Notes: a model not told the origin generated them from the sequence alone. DNA of 64,000 nucleotides from Treponema primitia ZAS-1 (GCF_000297095.1 NZ_AEEA01000019.1:62001-126000), one strand, 5' to 3'. Positions 17,713 through 26,407 are shown, counted from the stretch's first letter. Numbers and translations: made by a program.

Positions 17713-18707
17713 TCTATCTAACCGCCTGTTTCCTGATGATTCTTGTAGGTTTTTTCTTGGATCTGCTTCTGGCAGATCCGCTGTGGATGCCCCATCCGGT
17801 GCGTCTCATGGGACTGCTGATAGGCAAGGGGGAAGTTTTTCTTCGCCGCTTGTTTCCGGGGAAGGAACTATTTGCGGGGACCCTGTTGGTAATTGTAATC
17901 GCGGCTCTGTCGTTTTTACTTCCCCTGTTACTGTTACTGCTGGCACTTAGGATTTCTTTTTTGGCGTGGTTTGTTCTGGGCGCTTTCATGTCCTATCAGG
18001 TAATTTCTCCCCGGGGTTTACAAATTGAAGCCATGAAGGTGTACCGTAAGGCGGCAGTGGGTGATCTTGCCGGCGCCCGGAAAGCGGTATCCGGAATCGT
18101 CGGCAGGGACACCGAAACCCTGTCTATGGAAGGGGTGATAAAAGCAACGGTGGAAACCGTGGCGGAAAATCTGTCCGATGGCGTTATCGCGCCGCTATTT
18201 TTTCTTGCCCTGGGCGGTCCATCCTTGGGTATGCTCTACAAGGCAATCAATACTATGGATTCCATGATAGGCTACAAAGACAGCCGGTATATTGATTTTG
18301 GCAGATGCGCTGCTAAACTGGACGACGCAGCGAATTGGCTGCCCGCCCGGATATCCGCCCGGTTAATCATCATCTCGTCCGTCTTACTTGGCTTGGATGG
18401 GAAAAACGCGGCGAGAATTTACCGGAGGGATAAAGATAAACACGCAAGCCCTAACAGCGGACACCCTGAAGCCGCCTGCGCCGGCGCTCTGCGGGTTGCT
18501 CTGGCGGGCAGTACCTACTATGGGGGTACGCTGGAAGAAAAGCCCATCATCGGAGACGGGGAACATCCGGTAAGTCCGGAGGATATCCGGATCGTCTGCC
18601 GCCTGATGTATGTGCCAACAATACTGTTCCTTTTCCCGGTATGTCTCATAAGCGGTGTCCGGGGGTTTGTTTTCAGCCTATTGATAGGGGGTTTCCAATG
18701 CATCTGA
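17709..18707 (+). CDS. cbiB: Adenosylcobinamide-phosphate synthase
   Basis: The product is a 332-residue polytopic membrane protein. DLLLADPLWMPHPVRLMG at the N-terminus, the ETVAENLSDGVIAPLFF segment, YKAINTMDSMIGY and HASPNSGHPEAACAGAL are diagnostic for CbiB/CobD. It joins adenosylcobyric acid to aminopropanol phosphate late in cobalamin synthesis. The next gene supplies that aminopropanol phosphate, so the two act in one step of the pathway. Overlaps the sirtuin gene by four bases. Confidence 0.94.
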   Translation: MIYLTACFLMILVGFFLDLLLADPLWMPHPVRLMGLLIGKGEVFLRRLFPGKELFAGTLLVIVIAALSFLLPLLLLLLALRISFLAWFVLGAFMSYQVISPRGLQIEAMKVYRKAAVGDLAGARKAVSGIVGRDTETLSMEGVIKATVETVAENLSDGVIAPLFFLALGGPSLGMLYKAINTMDSMIGYKDSRYIDFGRCAAKLDDAANWLPARISARLIIISSVLLGLDGKNAARIYRRDKDKHASPNSGHPEAACAGALRVALAGSTYYGGTLEEKPIIGDGEHPVSPEDIRIVCRLMYVPTILFLFPVCLISGVRGFVFSLLIGGFQCI

Positions 18708-19777
18708 ACCACGGTGGGGATATATATTCCACCCCCCTTGCAAAGGGAATGCAGCTCCTGGATTTTTCTGCCAACATAAATCCTCTGGGCCTTCCAAGAG
18801 GGGTGATACGGGCCGTTAAAAGAGAAGCGGGAAACTTCGACCGGTACCCGGATCCGCTCTGCCGGAAATTGCGGGCCGCCCTGGCTGAGTATTACCGTAT
18901 AGATCCTGACAGAATAGTCTGTGGAAACGGAGCGGCGGATCTTATCTACCGGATCGTACAATGGAAAAACCCCCGAAAGGCCCTGTTAACCGCGCCGATT
19001 TTTTCGGAATACGAAAAGGCGTTAAGCGAAAAGGGCTGTGTTTTTGACCAATATCCTCTAAGCTATCCCCGGTTTGAGATTGATGAGGACATACTGCTGC
19101 GGATTACAGGTGAAACAGGGGTAGTTTTTCTCTGCAATCCAAACAACCCCACGGGTGTGCTTATTCGCCAGGATGTACTGGAAAATGTCATCAGAAAATG
19201 TAATGAAACAAAAACAGTATTAGTAATCGACGAATGTTTCAATGAATTCCTTGATGACCCGCCGGCTCATTCCGCACGGAATTTTCTTGACGGGGCGCCG
19301 AATCTTATCATCCTCAAGGCCTTTACAAAAACCTATGCCATGGCGGGATTACGCCTAGGCTATGCCCTTTGCGGTTCCCCGGAAATTGCGAATGCCCTAG
19401 CCGAAATTGGTCAGGCTTGGGCGGTTTCTCAGCCCGCTCAGGCGGGGGGGATCGCGGCGCTTAAGGAAGAGGTCTATTTGGAGCGGTCCAGGGACCTGGT
19501 AATAAGAGAGAGGAAATATCTAAAAACCGCCCTGTCTAATCTTGGCCTTGAAGTACTGGGGGGAGAGGCCAACTATATTTTTTTTCGGATAAAAGACGGA
19601 AGCGGTTTTTCAAAGAAAACCTTCTCCCAAGCCTTGTTGGACCGGGGTATTCTGGTCCGGAGCTGCGCAAGCTATTCAGGGTTGGACGATTCCTATTTCA
19701 GAATAGCGGTGCGGCTGCCGAAGGAAGACAAGATTTTGATAAGGGCACTTCAGGGCATGAAAAACAAGATTTTATAA
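18698..19777 (+). CDS. cobD: Threonine-phosphate decarboxylase (PLP aminotransferase fold)
   Basis: The product has 359 residues. It begins MHLNHGGDIYSTPLAKG and LLDFSANINPLGLP, as CobD does, with NPNNPTG, VIDECFNEF and the PLP lysine in LKAFTKTYAMAGLRLGY. It makes (R)-1-amino-2-propanol phosphate from L-threonine phosphate for CbiB. The close relative histidinol-phosphate aminotransferase is less likely given the N-terminus and the cbiB neighbour. The start at 18698 follows ATAGGGGG and overlaps the end of cbiB by ten bases. Confidence 0.9.
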   Translation: MHLNHGGDIYSTPLAKGMQLLDFSANINPLGLPRGVIRAVKREAGNFDRYPDPLCRKLRAALAEYYRIDPDRIVCGNGAADLIYRIVQWKNPRKALLTAPIFSEYEKALSEKGCVFDQYPLSYPRFEIDEDILLRITGETGVVFLCNPNNPTGVLIRQDVLENVIRKCNETKTVLVIDECFNEFLDDPPAHSARNFLDGAPNLIILKAFTKTYAMAGLRLGYALCGSPEIANALAEIGQAWAVSQPAQAGGIAALKEEVYLERSRDLVIRERKYLKTALSNLGLEVLGGEANYIFFRIKDGSGFSKKTFSQALLDRGILVRSCASYSGLDDSYFRIAVRLPKEDKILIRALQGMKNKIL

Positions 19778-19794
19778 CACGCCTGTCCGCTCCC

Positions 19795-19823
19795 TTGTCC
19801 TTTTCCGCTGGATTTGCTAGAAT
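19795..19823 (+). promoter_or_regulatory. Promoter of tRNA-Thr
   Basis: TTGTCC (19795-19800) and TAGAAT (19818-19823) are separated by 17 bases; the tRNA begins ten bases after the -10. Confidence 0.6.
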
Positions 19824-19832
19824 ATACCCTAT

Positions 19833-19905
19833 GCCAGGATGGCTCAGTTGGCAGAGCGGCACACTCGTAATGTGCAGGTCCCGGGTTCGATTCCCGGTTC
19901 TGGCT
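19833..19905 (+). tRNA. tRNA-Thr (anticodon CGT)
   Basis: A full cloverleaf folds: acceptor GCCAGGA/TTCTGGC with one G-T pair, D-arm GCTC...GAGC, anticodon stem GCACA/TGTGC with loop CTCGTAA (anticodon CGT), T-arm CCGGG/CCCGG with loop TTCGATT, discriminator T. CCA is not encoded. Confidence 0.95.
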
Positions 19906-20102
19906 AATAAGGGAACCGAAGCGGAAGCTACGCCTCTTTAGATACCGCGATCAGGTGAGATCGGTTTCTAAACGGGAGGAAAAGGATAAGTCAAAAATGA
20001 CTACTCCTTATCATAGAACAAGCCTCTTTTACGGAGTCCCCCGTCAATGGTTCACAGAGCTGGATAGCGTTGGTGGATGTAAGTTGAAGGAACTGAGGCA
20101 GT
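19906..20102. other. Structured 197-base intergenic region after tRNA-Thr
   Basis: No reading frame is supported. Two inverted repeats stand out: one around 19939-19970 (TAGATACCGCGATC against GATCGGTTTCTA) and one with AGTCA, four A, TGACT near 19987-20004, nested in GGATA...TATC-like flanks. A short AACTG/CAGTT hairpin lies near 20090 just before the stop of the leftward MATE gene. It could be a small RNA or a composite terminator. Confidence 0.35.
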
Positions 20103-21461
20103 TCATTCCGTAACGTTGTGCAGCCAGCGGCCGGTTTTAAGACGCCAGAAGCCTAGGATCGTTTTGAGAAATTCCTCGCTGCTGATGCAAAAATAGATTA
20201 TCCACACCGGGGCATGAAAGATAAAGCTTGCGGCTGCGGCTGCAGGCAGGGCTACAAGCCACATAAAAATCAGATCGTAAATAACACAGAAAACAGTATC
20301 TCCGCCGGCCCGGCATATACCTACGACCATGCTCATGTTAAAAGACCTGAAGGGATAGGAACAGCTGAGGACGATAAACATGGAGGCCGTGTAGGCGAGT
20401 ACCCGGGGGTTTACATTAAAGACCAGGGGTATAAGTTTGGAAAGAAAAAATAGAATGATCGCCGCACCGGCGCCTAAAAGGGTGTTAAAAACAGTTATAC
20501 GGCTCGCATAATCACGGGCGGTTTTTTCTTCCCCCTCGCCGATCTTTTTTCCGATAAGCACTCCCACACCGTTTCCAAGGCCAATAAAAACTACCCAGGT
20601 AAGCTGGGATAAGGTGCTGGTAATATTAAATGCGGCGATAGCATCGGTATTTGTACGGGCAACGATGATATTTTGCAGGGTTACGCCCAATGACCAGAGA
20701 GTTTCGTTAATAATAACCGGCAATGTAATTTGGAAAAAACGCGCAGTAAAACTGCTTGAAAGGATCATAAGCTCCCGTAAGTTTCCCGCAGGGGCATAAC
20801 CTTTTAGGTAGGTCAGGGTTACAAGAATTATCATTTCACTGATCCGGGCAATTACGGTTGCCCGGGCGGCGCCGACCACTCCCATGGCAGGAAAGGGGCC
20901 TATGCCAAAGATAAAAAGGTAATTCAGGGTAATATTGATGGACAGGGCTATTATGGTGGTAACCATGGCTAGCCTTACCTTCTCTACCGAACGGAGGGTG
21001 ATGATGAAGACAAAACTTATTCCGAAGGGGATAAAAGAGGGCGCTAAGTTTTTGAGATAACTGGTTCCTGCTTCAACAACCGCGGGGTCCCGTGTATAAA
21101 TACTGATGATTTTTTCCGGCGCTGCCAGGATTAGGATGGTAAAAACAAGTGCCACCGAAGAGTTAAGGATTAGGCAGAGGCCGGTATTTTTCCTGATGCC
21201 CTGGATATCCTGTTTACCCCAGAACTGGGCGGTAAAAATTGCGCCTCCGGAACAGATGCCAAAAAGGATCATGCTGAATAAAAAGAAAAACTGATTTCCT
21301 AAGCCTACGGCGGCAATCTCTACGGATCCAAGCCTTCCAATCATCACCGTATCAACCATGTTCACAAAGGAATTAACCAGATTCTGCAGCATGATGGGTA
21401 TCGCAATGGTGAAGAGACTTTTATAGAACTGTTTGTCCTTAAATAATTCCTGAAATTGCAT
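20103..21461 (-). CDS. MATE family efflux transporter
   Basis: The product has 452 residues and about 12 hydrophobic segments. The N-terminus IAIPIMLQNLVNSFVNMVDTVMIGRLG and the AVGLGNQFFFL and IFTAQFWGKQD segments are typical of MATE proteins, which exchange Na+ or H+ for drugs or metabolites across the inner membrane. The start is preceded by CAGGA. The solute-binding protein gene ends 17 bases upstream on the same strand, so the three leftward genes here may form one unit. The substrate is unknown. Confidence 0.92.
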   Translation of the reverse strand: MQFQELFKDKQFYKSLFTIAIPIMLQNLVNSFVNMVDTVMIGRLGSVEIAAVGLGNQFFFLFSMILFGICSGGAIFTAQFWGKQDIQGIRKNTGLCLILNSSVALVFTILILAAPEKIISIYTRDPAVVEAGTSYLKNLAPSFIPFGISFVFIITLRSVEKVRLAMVTTIIALSINITLNYLFIFGIGPFPAMGVVGAARATVIARISEMIILVTLTYLKGYAPAGNLRELMILSSSFTARFFQITLPVIINETLWSLGVTLQNIIVARTNTDAIAAFNITSTLSQLTWVVFIGLGNGVGVLIGKKIGEGEEKTARDYASRITVFNTLLGAGAAIILFFLSKLIPLVFNVNPRVLAYTASMFIVLSCSYPFRSFNMSMVVGICRAGGDTVFCVIYDLIFMWLVALPAAAAASFIFHAPVWIIYFCISSEEFLKTILGFWRLKTGRWLHNVTE

Positions 21462-21478
21462 AGTATTCCTGTTGTGGA

Positions 21479-22762
21479 CTACAATTCTTCCCAGTGCTGC
21501 TGGATACGTTTGGCAGTTTCTTCTGGGCTCTGGTTTTTTTCAAAAAGGGCGTATACCTGTTCTCGGACCAGGGATTCAAATTCGTCAACCCTGGGTACGC
21601 CGGTAAATTCCTGGACAGTCTCCCCAACAGTATACATATCGTAAGCCTTGGCATAAAGGGGATCCCCGGTGATGAAATCTATCGCATTGTTTCGGCTTCC
21701 CGGAACCGCATGGGCCTTTTCGGTGATGAGGGCGCCCCGTTCCAGGAGAAAGGACAGGAAAGCCCAGGCTTCGTCCTTATGCTCGGAACTCCGGAGTATA
21801 CCGAGGTACCAGCCGGTTAAGCCCAAGACAGGCTTTCCTCCGAAGGATGATTCGCCGGGGATGGCGGTAATCCCAAAGGCAGATTCCCCCATGCGTTTAC
21901 GCAGGACATGGATATCCGCCACGGAGGATATCATCATGGCGGAACGGCCTTGGATAAAATCTTCCCGTTTTTCAGCAGCGGTCCTGGTGAAGGTTCCCGG
22001 CAGGAGAAACTCTTCCTGCCGCAGCTGTTTTAGAAAAGCCAGGGCACCGGTAATGGTCCGGGCGGAAAAGTCCGGTCTGCCCTCCCGTGTCATGGCCGGA
22101 CCGGAAGCCCATATCCAGGAAAAAAGATCCCGGTATACGCCCTGGGGATTTTCCGGGCTCAAAGCCAGGGCCAGCGCGTACTGCCCTGTGGATTTATCCG
22201 TAACAGAGCGGGCATAGGTGAGTATTTCTGCCCGGCTTTTTGGAGGCCGGTCAAATCCGGCGGATTGAAGCAATTCAATGTTATAGAAGAGGGGGCTGGT
22301 AAAGGAAATCAGATGGCGTCCCCATTTTTCGTAGCTCTGATCCGGAACCGCAGGGGGGGTGCCTAGGGATGGGTCTCCGGAAGGATTGTAGGTATCCAAC
22401 TCCTCAAGGAGATCTTGCCGGACAAGATCCTCAAACCAGAGAGGATCCAGGCCGAGAATATCGGAGTTTAGGGGAGCTTCCACATTCGATCTGAGGGTGC
22501 TCAGTATTTCTGCATAAGGCCGATTATCCAGTTGGACCGTAACGCCCGGGTTAAGGGCTTCAAATTCCGTTTTCAGTACCGAAAGTGTTTCTGCTTCCAG
22601 TTCATCCTGCCACCACTGGGTAAATACCAGGACCGTATCTTTTTTCTGTACCGGGTTTATTTTTTTTATCATTCGGGTAAAGAGAAAGCCCACGGCCAGT
22701 AAGATCAATGCCAGAACCAGCAGTGTCAGATCAATTTTCTTGATATCAAACGTTTTATTCAT
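21479..22762 (-). CDS. Membrane-anchored extracellular solute-binding protein (family 1-like)
   Basis: The product has 427 residues. One hydrophobic N-terminal segment (LTLLVLALILLAVGFLF) is followed by a positively charged stretch, with no lipobox Cys, so the protein is probably anchored by an uncleaved helix. The body resembles sugar-type ABC binding proteins (VLVFTQWWQDELE, FEALNPGVTVQL, AMMISSVADI, WAFLSFLLERG). No permease or ATPase gene is adjacent; the flanking genes encode shikimate kinase and a MATE pump, so the transporter partner must be elsewhere. Its start overlaps the stop of the shikimate kinase gene by four bases. Confidence 0.85.
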   Translation of the reverse strand: MNKTFDIKKIDLTLLVLALILLAVGFLFTRMIKKINPVQKKDTVLVFTQWWQDELEAETLSVLKTEFEALNPGVTVQLDNRPYAEILSTLRSNVEAPLNSDILGLDPLWFEDLVRQDLLEELDTYNPSGDPSLGTPPAVPDQSYEKWGRHLISFTSPLFYNIELLQSAGFDRPPKSRAEILTYARSVTDKSTGQYALALALSPENPQGVYRDLFSWIWASGPAMTREGRPDFSARTITGALAFLKQLRQEEFLLPGTFTRTAAEKREDFIQGRSAMMISSVADIHVLRKRMGESAFGITAIPGESSFGGKPVLGLTGWYLGILRSSEHKDEAWAFLSFLLERGALITEKAHAVPGSRNNAIDFITGDPLYAKAYDMYTVGETVQEFTGVPRVDEFESLVREQVYALFEKNQSPEETAKRIQQHWEEL

Positions 22763-23331
22763 ATATCTTTCCTTTTTAAGCGGCCTGTTATTTCCCGGCC
22801 TATGTCCCCGGAAGTTTTTCCTTCGGCGCTAAGGGTAAGGGAGGCGAATTCCCTATAGGCGGCTCCCCGGCGCTTATGCAGGGCGGCATGGGTTTCCCGG
22901 GGATTTTCGGTATTGAGAAAGGGCGGTAATTCTCCGGTTTTCTGTGCCGCCTTGGTGATCCGTTCCCAAGCTGTATCCGCTGTTATTTCGAGATAGACCG
23001 TCATTACCTCTGCTCCGGAATGATTCCGCTGCTGCAACAATTCCAGCGCTTCGGGGTTGTCGATAAGTCCCCCGCCGGCTGCGACCACCCTGGGCTCCCC
23101 GCCAATATTTTCCGAGAGAAGGCTTGCCAACGCCCGGGTTTCCGCTTGCCGAAATACTTCGGGGTCCTCCTTGTAGAGGGCCCGGGGACTTTTTCCGCTC
23201 TGCTGCTCTATCAGTTCATCCAGATCGACAAAGCTGGCGCCCAGGAGCTCCGCCAGGACCCGGCCTGCGCTGGTTTTCCCCGAGTGTTTTGGTCCGGTTA
23301 TGAGAATTATTCTAGTAGAATGATTTTCCAT
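22759..23331 (-). CDS. aroK: Shikimate kinase
   Basis: The product has 190 residues. Motifs: P-loop GPKHSGKTSAGR, shikimate-binding FVDLDELIEQQSGKS (DxD), AAGGGLI, and the lid/Arg region KRRGAAYREFASLTL. It phosphorylates shikimate in aromatic amino-acid synthesis. An upstream in-frame ATG at 23349 adds six residues; I prefer 23331 because GGTAGAG lies before it. The four-base overlap with the downstream binding-protein gene suggests co-translation, though the functions are unrelated. Confidence 0.85.
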   Translation of the reverse strand: MENHSTRIILITGPKHSGKTSAGRVLAELLGASFVDLDELIEQQSGKSPRALYKEDPEVFRQAETRALASLLSENIGGEPRVVAAGGGLIDNPEALELLQQRNHSGAEVMTVYLEITADTAWERITKAAQKTGELPPFLNTENPRETHAALHKRRGAAYREFASLTLSAEGKTSGDIGREITGRLKRKDI

Positions 23332-23378
23332 ATGTATAGACTCTACCATACAGAATAACTTACTATTAAACTATAGTT

Positions 23379-24041
23379 ATGAATGGATTGTGGATCCTTC
23401 TACTTTTAATTTTTATCTCCGCCCTGCCGGTTCTGGCTGTTATAATTTGGCTTCGTGTACGCCGCTTCCCCATAGGGCTGTCGTGGTTTCTTCTTGCCCT
23501 TCTGGGAGGCGCCCTTTCACTGGGAATCGCCGCAATACTGCAAAGTCTGTTCCCCAAGACCGACGAAGCCACCATGGGCATACTTCTGTTTAAAATTTTT
23601 ATACAGATTGCTTTGACGGAGGAACTCAGCCGTTTGGGTGTTTTTTCTCTCCTTTTTGGCCTTTTTCGTCGTTTTGAACGAAGCAAAAACACGGAAACCT
23701 ACACCCCCGCTTTTAGCGCCATTACGGGACTTATTGCAGGGTTGGGCTTTGCGGTAATAGAAACCGCCATGTACGGAGTGGGGAATTTCAGCATCGCCCT
23801 GGTCCGGGCAGTTACCTCTGCCCCCCTGCACGGCGCTTGTGGTACCCGGATAGGTATGGCCGCCTTCCATATCAGGGCCGCCCCCGGCCTCGCCCTGGTC
23901 CGTTTACTCTATGCTGTCGGTATCCATGGTATGTATAACTTTATGATCATAAGCCCGGGTATTCCCCTGGTTTTTCCCATTCTTATCGCCTTTACCGCTC
24001 TTTTCTCCTCGGTCCAGTTAATCCGCTACTCAGGTAGTTGA
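23379..24041 (+). CDS. PrsW-type intramembrane metalloprotease
   Basis: The product has 220 residues with about seven membrane segments. It shows the PrsW/CPBP-like signature: EELSR (EExxR) in IALTEELSRLG, then GFAVIETAMYG, SAPLHGACG and IHGMYNF with conserved His. Family members cleave anti-sigma factors within the membrane; the local target is unknown. The gene is divergent from aroK with a 47-base gap. The stop codon TGA is part of the -35 box of the tRNA-fMet promoter. Confidence 0.8.
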   Translation: MNGLWILLLLIFISALPVLAVIIWLRVRRFPIGLSWFLLALLGGALSLGIAAILQSLFPKTDEATMGILLFKIFIQIALTEELSRLGVFSLLFGLFRRFERSKNTETYTPAFSAITGLIAGLGFAVIETAMYGVGNFSIALVRAVTSAPLHGACGTRIGMAAFHIRAAPGLALVRLLYAVGIHGMYNFMIISPGIPLVFPILIAFTALFSSVQLIRYSGS

Positions 24042-24066
24042 CCTTTTTTGTAGAAAAAAGTATACT
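24038..24066 (+). promoter_or_regulatory. Promoter of tRNA-fMet overlapping the prsW stop
   Basis: TTGACC (24038-24043), 17 bases, TATACT (24061-24066). The spacer contains the inverted repeat CTTTTTT/AAAAAAG with loop GTAG, which could also end the upstream transcript. Confidence 0.7.
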
Positions 24067-24081
24067 GTTTAAACAATTTAA

Positions 24082-24154
24082 CGCAGGGTAGAGCAGTTGG
24101 CAGCTCGTCGGGCTCATAACCCGGAGGTCCTAGGTTCGAGTCCTAGCCCTGCTA
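24082..24154 (+). tRNA. Initiator tRNA-fMet (anticodon CAT)
   Basis: The cloverleaf has acceptor CGCAGGG with an unpaired first position (C1 against T72), as expected of initiators. The anticodon stem contains the three G-C pairs GGG/CCC typical of initiators around loop CTCATAA. T-arm CTAGG/CCTAG with loop TTCGAGT; discriminator A. CCA is not encoded. Confidence 0.93.
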
Positions 24155-24182
24155 ATAGTAGATTTAGATAATTTGTGATGGT

Positions 24183-24195
24183 AACCCGGAGGTCC
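24183..24195 (+). repeat. 13-base copy of the tRNA-fMet anticodon/variable region
   Basis: AACCCGGAGGTCC is identical to 24118-24130 inside the tRNA and lies 29 bases after its end, at the 3-prime edge of the leftward regulator gene. It may be a remnant of integration or of a partial tRNA duplication. Confidence 0.6.
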
Positions 24196-24200
24196 CCGCC

Positions 24201-25190
24201 CTACTGGAGTATCCTTCCTGTCTCCCGGGTATTAAAGCCCCCGATGTTTTCCAGATCCATCCGGTATCCCTTTGAGGTAACGATATCCAGAATTTTCCGG
24301 TAGGGCTGTTTTGCGGCATCGGCCTTGCGGATAATAAGATCGTAGCACTCAGTTTGCAGGGGAATAAATTTAATGTCCCGAACGTTTTTGCAGCCCGTCT
24401 CGCTGCCCACGGCAATATCCGCCTGCCCCTGGGATACCACGGTGGCCGCTGCTAAATGGGACTTGTATTCGCTGGAATAGCCCTGAACAGCTTCCCCATC
24501 CATACCCATAAGTCTGAGTTTTTCGTCTATCAAGACCCGAGTGCCGCTCCCTTTTTCCCGGTTGACGATTACAATATCCCTTCTTTTAAGGTCCTCCCAG
24601 CCGGTAACTCCCTTGGGATTCCCCCGCTTGATATAAAACCCATGCTGCCGCTCCCCGATCCGTACGATCAGTGCAGGAATGCCGGGCATCATTTTTTTTA
24701 CATAGGGGATATTGTACTCGTCAAGATCTCCGTCCCAAAGGTGGGTGGTAGCTACGTTGACATGCCCCTGGTAGAGGGCGTAGATACCATTGTAACTCCC
24801 CAGGTAGGAACGGTAGATCCGCAGTATATCGGTAACCATATTCAGGTGGTTTATCAGGATATCAATCGAAATATCCTGGCCGCAGATGATAAATTCATTG
24901 CCCCGTGGATTTTCTGCAAAGGGCTGGGGATAGGTGATAACTGCATCCCTGTCTTGCGCGGGTAGCTTCGCTGCAAATTGCGGAGACAGTGGCGCTACGG
25001 TCGGCGTTGGGCTGGATTTTCCCCGGGTAAGATAGGTTTCCACGTCTTGCCGGGTAATCCGGACCTGTTTACCCACCCGCGCGGAGGGCAGTTCCCCCCG
25101 TTTTATCAGTTCATATACGGTGTTCCGGGCAATTTTAAGGATAGATGCGACCTCTTGGGCACTTAAGAAATCGCTTTCTAATTTATTCAT
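24201..25190 (-). CDS. Excisionase-type HTH regulator fused to molybdate-binding-like PBP domain
   Basis: The product has 329 residues. Residues about 8-55 form a MerR/excisionase-type winged helix (LSAQEVASILKIARNTVYEL, then RVGKQVRITRQDVETYL). A short Pro/Ser linker leads to a type-2 periplasmic-binding domain (COG1910-like: HLWDGDLDEYNIPYV, RDIVIVNREKGSGTRVLID, QGQADIAVGSETGC). It has no signal peptide, so the ligand domain is cytosolic. Proteins of this design are annotated as molybdate- or tungstate-sensing regulators. Standing divergently beside an iron-only nitrogenase operon, it most likely represses anf when molybdate is present; this is inference. A GTG at 25202 is an alternative start. 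Confidence 0.85.
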   Translation of the reverse strand: MNKLESDFLSAQEVASILKIARNTVYELIKRGELPSARVGKQVRITRQDVETYLTRGKSSPTPTVAPLSPQFAAKLPAQDRDAVITYPQPFAENPRGNEFIICGQDISIDILINHLNMVTDILRIYRSYLGSYNGIYALYQGHVNVATTHLWDGDLDEYNIPYVKKMMPGIPALIVRIGERQHGFYIKRGNPKGVTGWEDLKRRDIVIVNREKGSGTRVLIDEKLRLMGMDGEAVQGYSSEYKSHLAAATVVSQGQADIAVGSETGCKNVRDIKFIPLQTECYDLIIRKADAAKQPYRKILDIVTSKGYRMDLENIGGFNTRETGRILQ

Positions 25191-25217
25191 GGATTTTTTC
25201 ACTTTTCATGTTTTTCT

Positions 25218-25247
25218 ATTCTAGCACGGAAATTATTTTGTAAACAA
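25218..25247 (-). promoter_or_regulatory. Promoter of the HTH-PBP regulator
   Basis: On the minus strand, TTGTTT (25242-25247) and TAGAAT (25218-25223) are separated by 18 bases. Transcription would start near 25211, leaving a leader of only about 10-20 bases. Confidence 0.45.
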
Positions 25248-25320
25248 GAAAACCCGCTATTTTTTTAACGGCTGCCAAATGAACTTATACGAAACTAATA
25301 TGAGCTATAATATATTGAAT

Positions 25321-25334
25321 GTGATAAACATAAC
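25321..25334 (+). promoter_or_regulatory. Upstream copy of the anf operator-like repeat
   Basis: GTGATAAACATAAC, 13 of 14 bases identical to the copy at 25489-25502. It lies about 120 bases upstream of the regulator start and 260 upstream of anfH, in an AT-rich 390-base divergent region. Looping between the two copies, or autoregulation, would fit. Confidence 0.45.
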
Positions 25335-25453
25335 TAAACGGACATAATTTTCTATTATTTTATGTGTTATATTCTATAAAATGTATAAATATATAATAAA
25401 TGGCCATATAAATGCATAAATTACATAAAAATACAAAAAATATGAAATTCTGC

Positions 25454-25502
25454 TTGACATTATCAGAGGAAAAAACTATCGTCTCATTGTGATAAACGTA
25501 AC
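25454..25502 (+). promoter_or_regulatory. Candidate anf promoter with operator-like repeat at +1
   Basis: TTGACA (25454-25459) and TATCGT (25477-25482) are 17 bases apart, giving +1 near 25489. There the repeat GTGATAAACGTAAC (25489-25502) begins; it is part of the imperfect palindrome TGTGATAAACGTAACACA and of GATAA...TTATC. A reversed relative, TGTTTTATCA, is at 25531-25540. A repressor bound here would block transcription. The leader to anfH is about 94 bases. Confidence 0.5.
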
Positions 25503-25582
25503 ACACTTATCGTTTTAATTGTGTTTTATTTGTTTTATCATGAAGGTATTCATTTTGTACATTTTTAAGGAGGAGAGTGAAA

Positions 25583-26407
25583 ATGAGAAAAGTTGCGTTT
25601 TACGGTAAAGGCGGTATCGGCAAGTCTACAACCCAGCAGAACACCGCTGCGGCCATGGCCCATTTCTACCAGAAGAAGGTGTTTATCCACGGCTGCGATC
25701 CCAAAGCGGATTCCACCCGGCTTATTCTAGGGGGCAAACCCCAGGAAACCCTGATGGATGTGCTGCGCCAGGAGGGGGCGGAAAAGGTTACCAATGACAA
25801 GGTTATCAAAACCGGGTTTCTGGATATTCGTTGTGTAGAATCCGGGGGACCCGAGCCGGGGGTAGGCTGCGCTGGGCGGGGGGTAATTACCGCCATCGAC
25901 CTGATGGAAAACAACGGCGCCTATACGGAGGACCTGGACTTTGTGTTCTTCGATGTCCTGGGGGACGTTGTCTGCGGAGGCTTCGCCATGCCTATCCGGG
26001 ACGGCAAAGCCCAGGAGGTTTATATCGTAGCCTCCGGGGAAATGATGGCCATCTATGCGGCGAACAATATTTGTAAGGGCCTTTTAAAATACGCCAAGCA
26101 GAGCGGGGTACGGCTGGGAGGTATTGTCTGTAATAGCCGCAAGGTGGACCGGGAAAAGGAATTCCTTGAGGAATTTACCGCCGCCATCGGCACCAAGATG
26201 ATCCATTTTGTACCCCGTGACAATGTGGTGCAAAAGGCGGAATTCAACAAGAAGACCGTGGTCGAATTTGACGCTTCGGAAAACCAGGCCAAGGAATACG
26301 GCGAGCTGGCCCGGAAGATTATCGAAAACAAGGATTTTGTTATACCTAATCCCCTGACCATGGATCAGCTGGAAAAGATGGTGGTCAAGTATGGTATCAG
26401 CGATTAG
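25583..26407 (+). CDS. anfH: Nitrogenase iron protein (Fe-only system), dinitrogenase reductase
   Basis: The product has 274 residues. P-loop GKGGIGKST at residues 8-16; [4Fe-4S] ligands Cys96 (PGVGCAGRG) and Cys131 (DVVCGGFAMP); Arg99 is the position ADP-ribosylated in some bacteria. It passes electrons to AnfDGK with ATP hydrolysis. I chose the ATG at 25583 because AGGAGG (25568-25573) is nine bases before it; the GTG at 25577 would be too close. Assignment to the anf rather than nif type rests on the operon. First gene of a ten-gene rightward unit. Confidence 0.97.
   Translation: MRKVAFYGKGGIGKSTTQQNTAAAMAHFYQKKVFIHGCDPKADSTRLILGGKPQETLMDVLRQEGAEKVTNDKVIKTGFLDIRCVESGGPEPGVGCAGRGVITAIDLMENNGAYTEDLDFVFFDVLGDVVCGGFAMPIRDGKAQEVYIVASGEMMAIYAANNICKGLLKYAKQSGVRLGGIVCNSRKVDREKEFLEEFTAAIGTKMIHFVPRDNVVQKAEFNKKTVVEFDASENQAKEYGELARKIIENKDFVIPNPLTMDQLEKMVVKYGISD

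Noticed and set aside
25401..25416. Sigma54-type GG-N10-GC site upstream of anfH
   Set aside because: Only the minimal dinucleotides match (TGGCC...TGCA); the region is very AT-rich, no NifA/AnfA-type activator gene is present here, and a better sigma70-type promoter lies closer to the gene.
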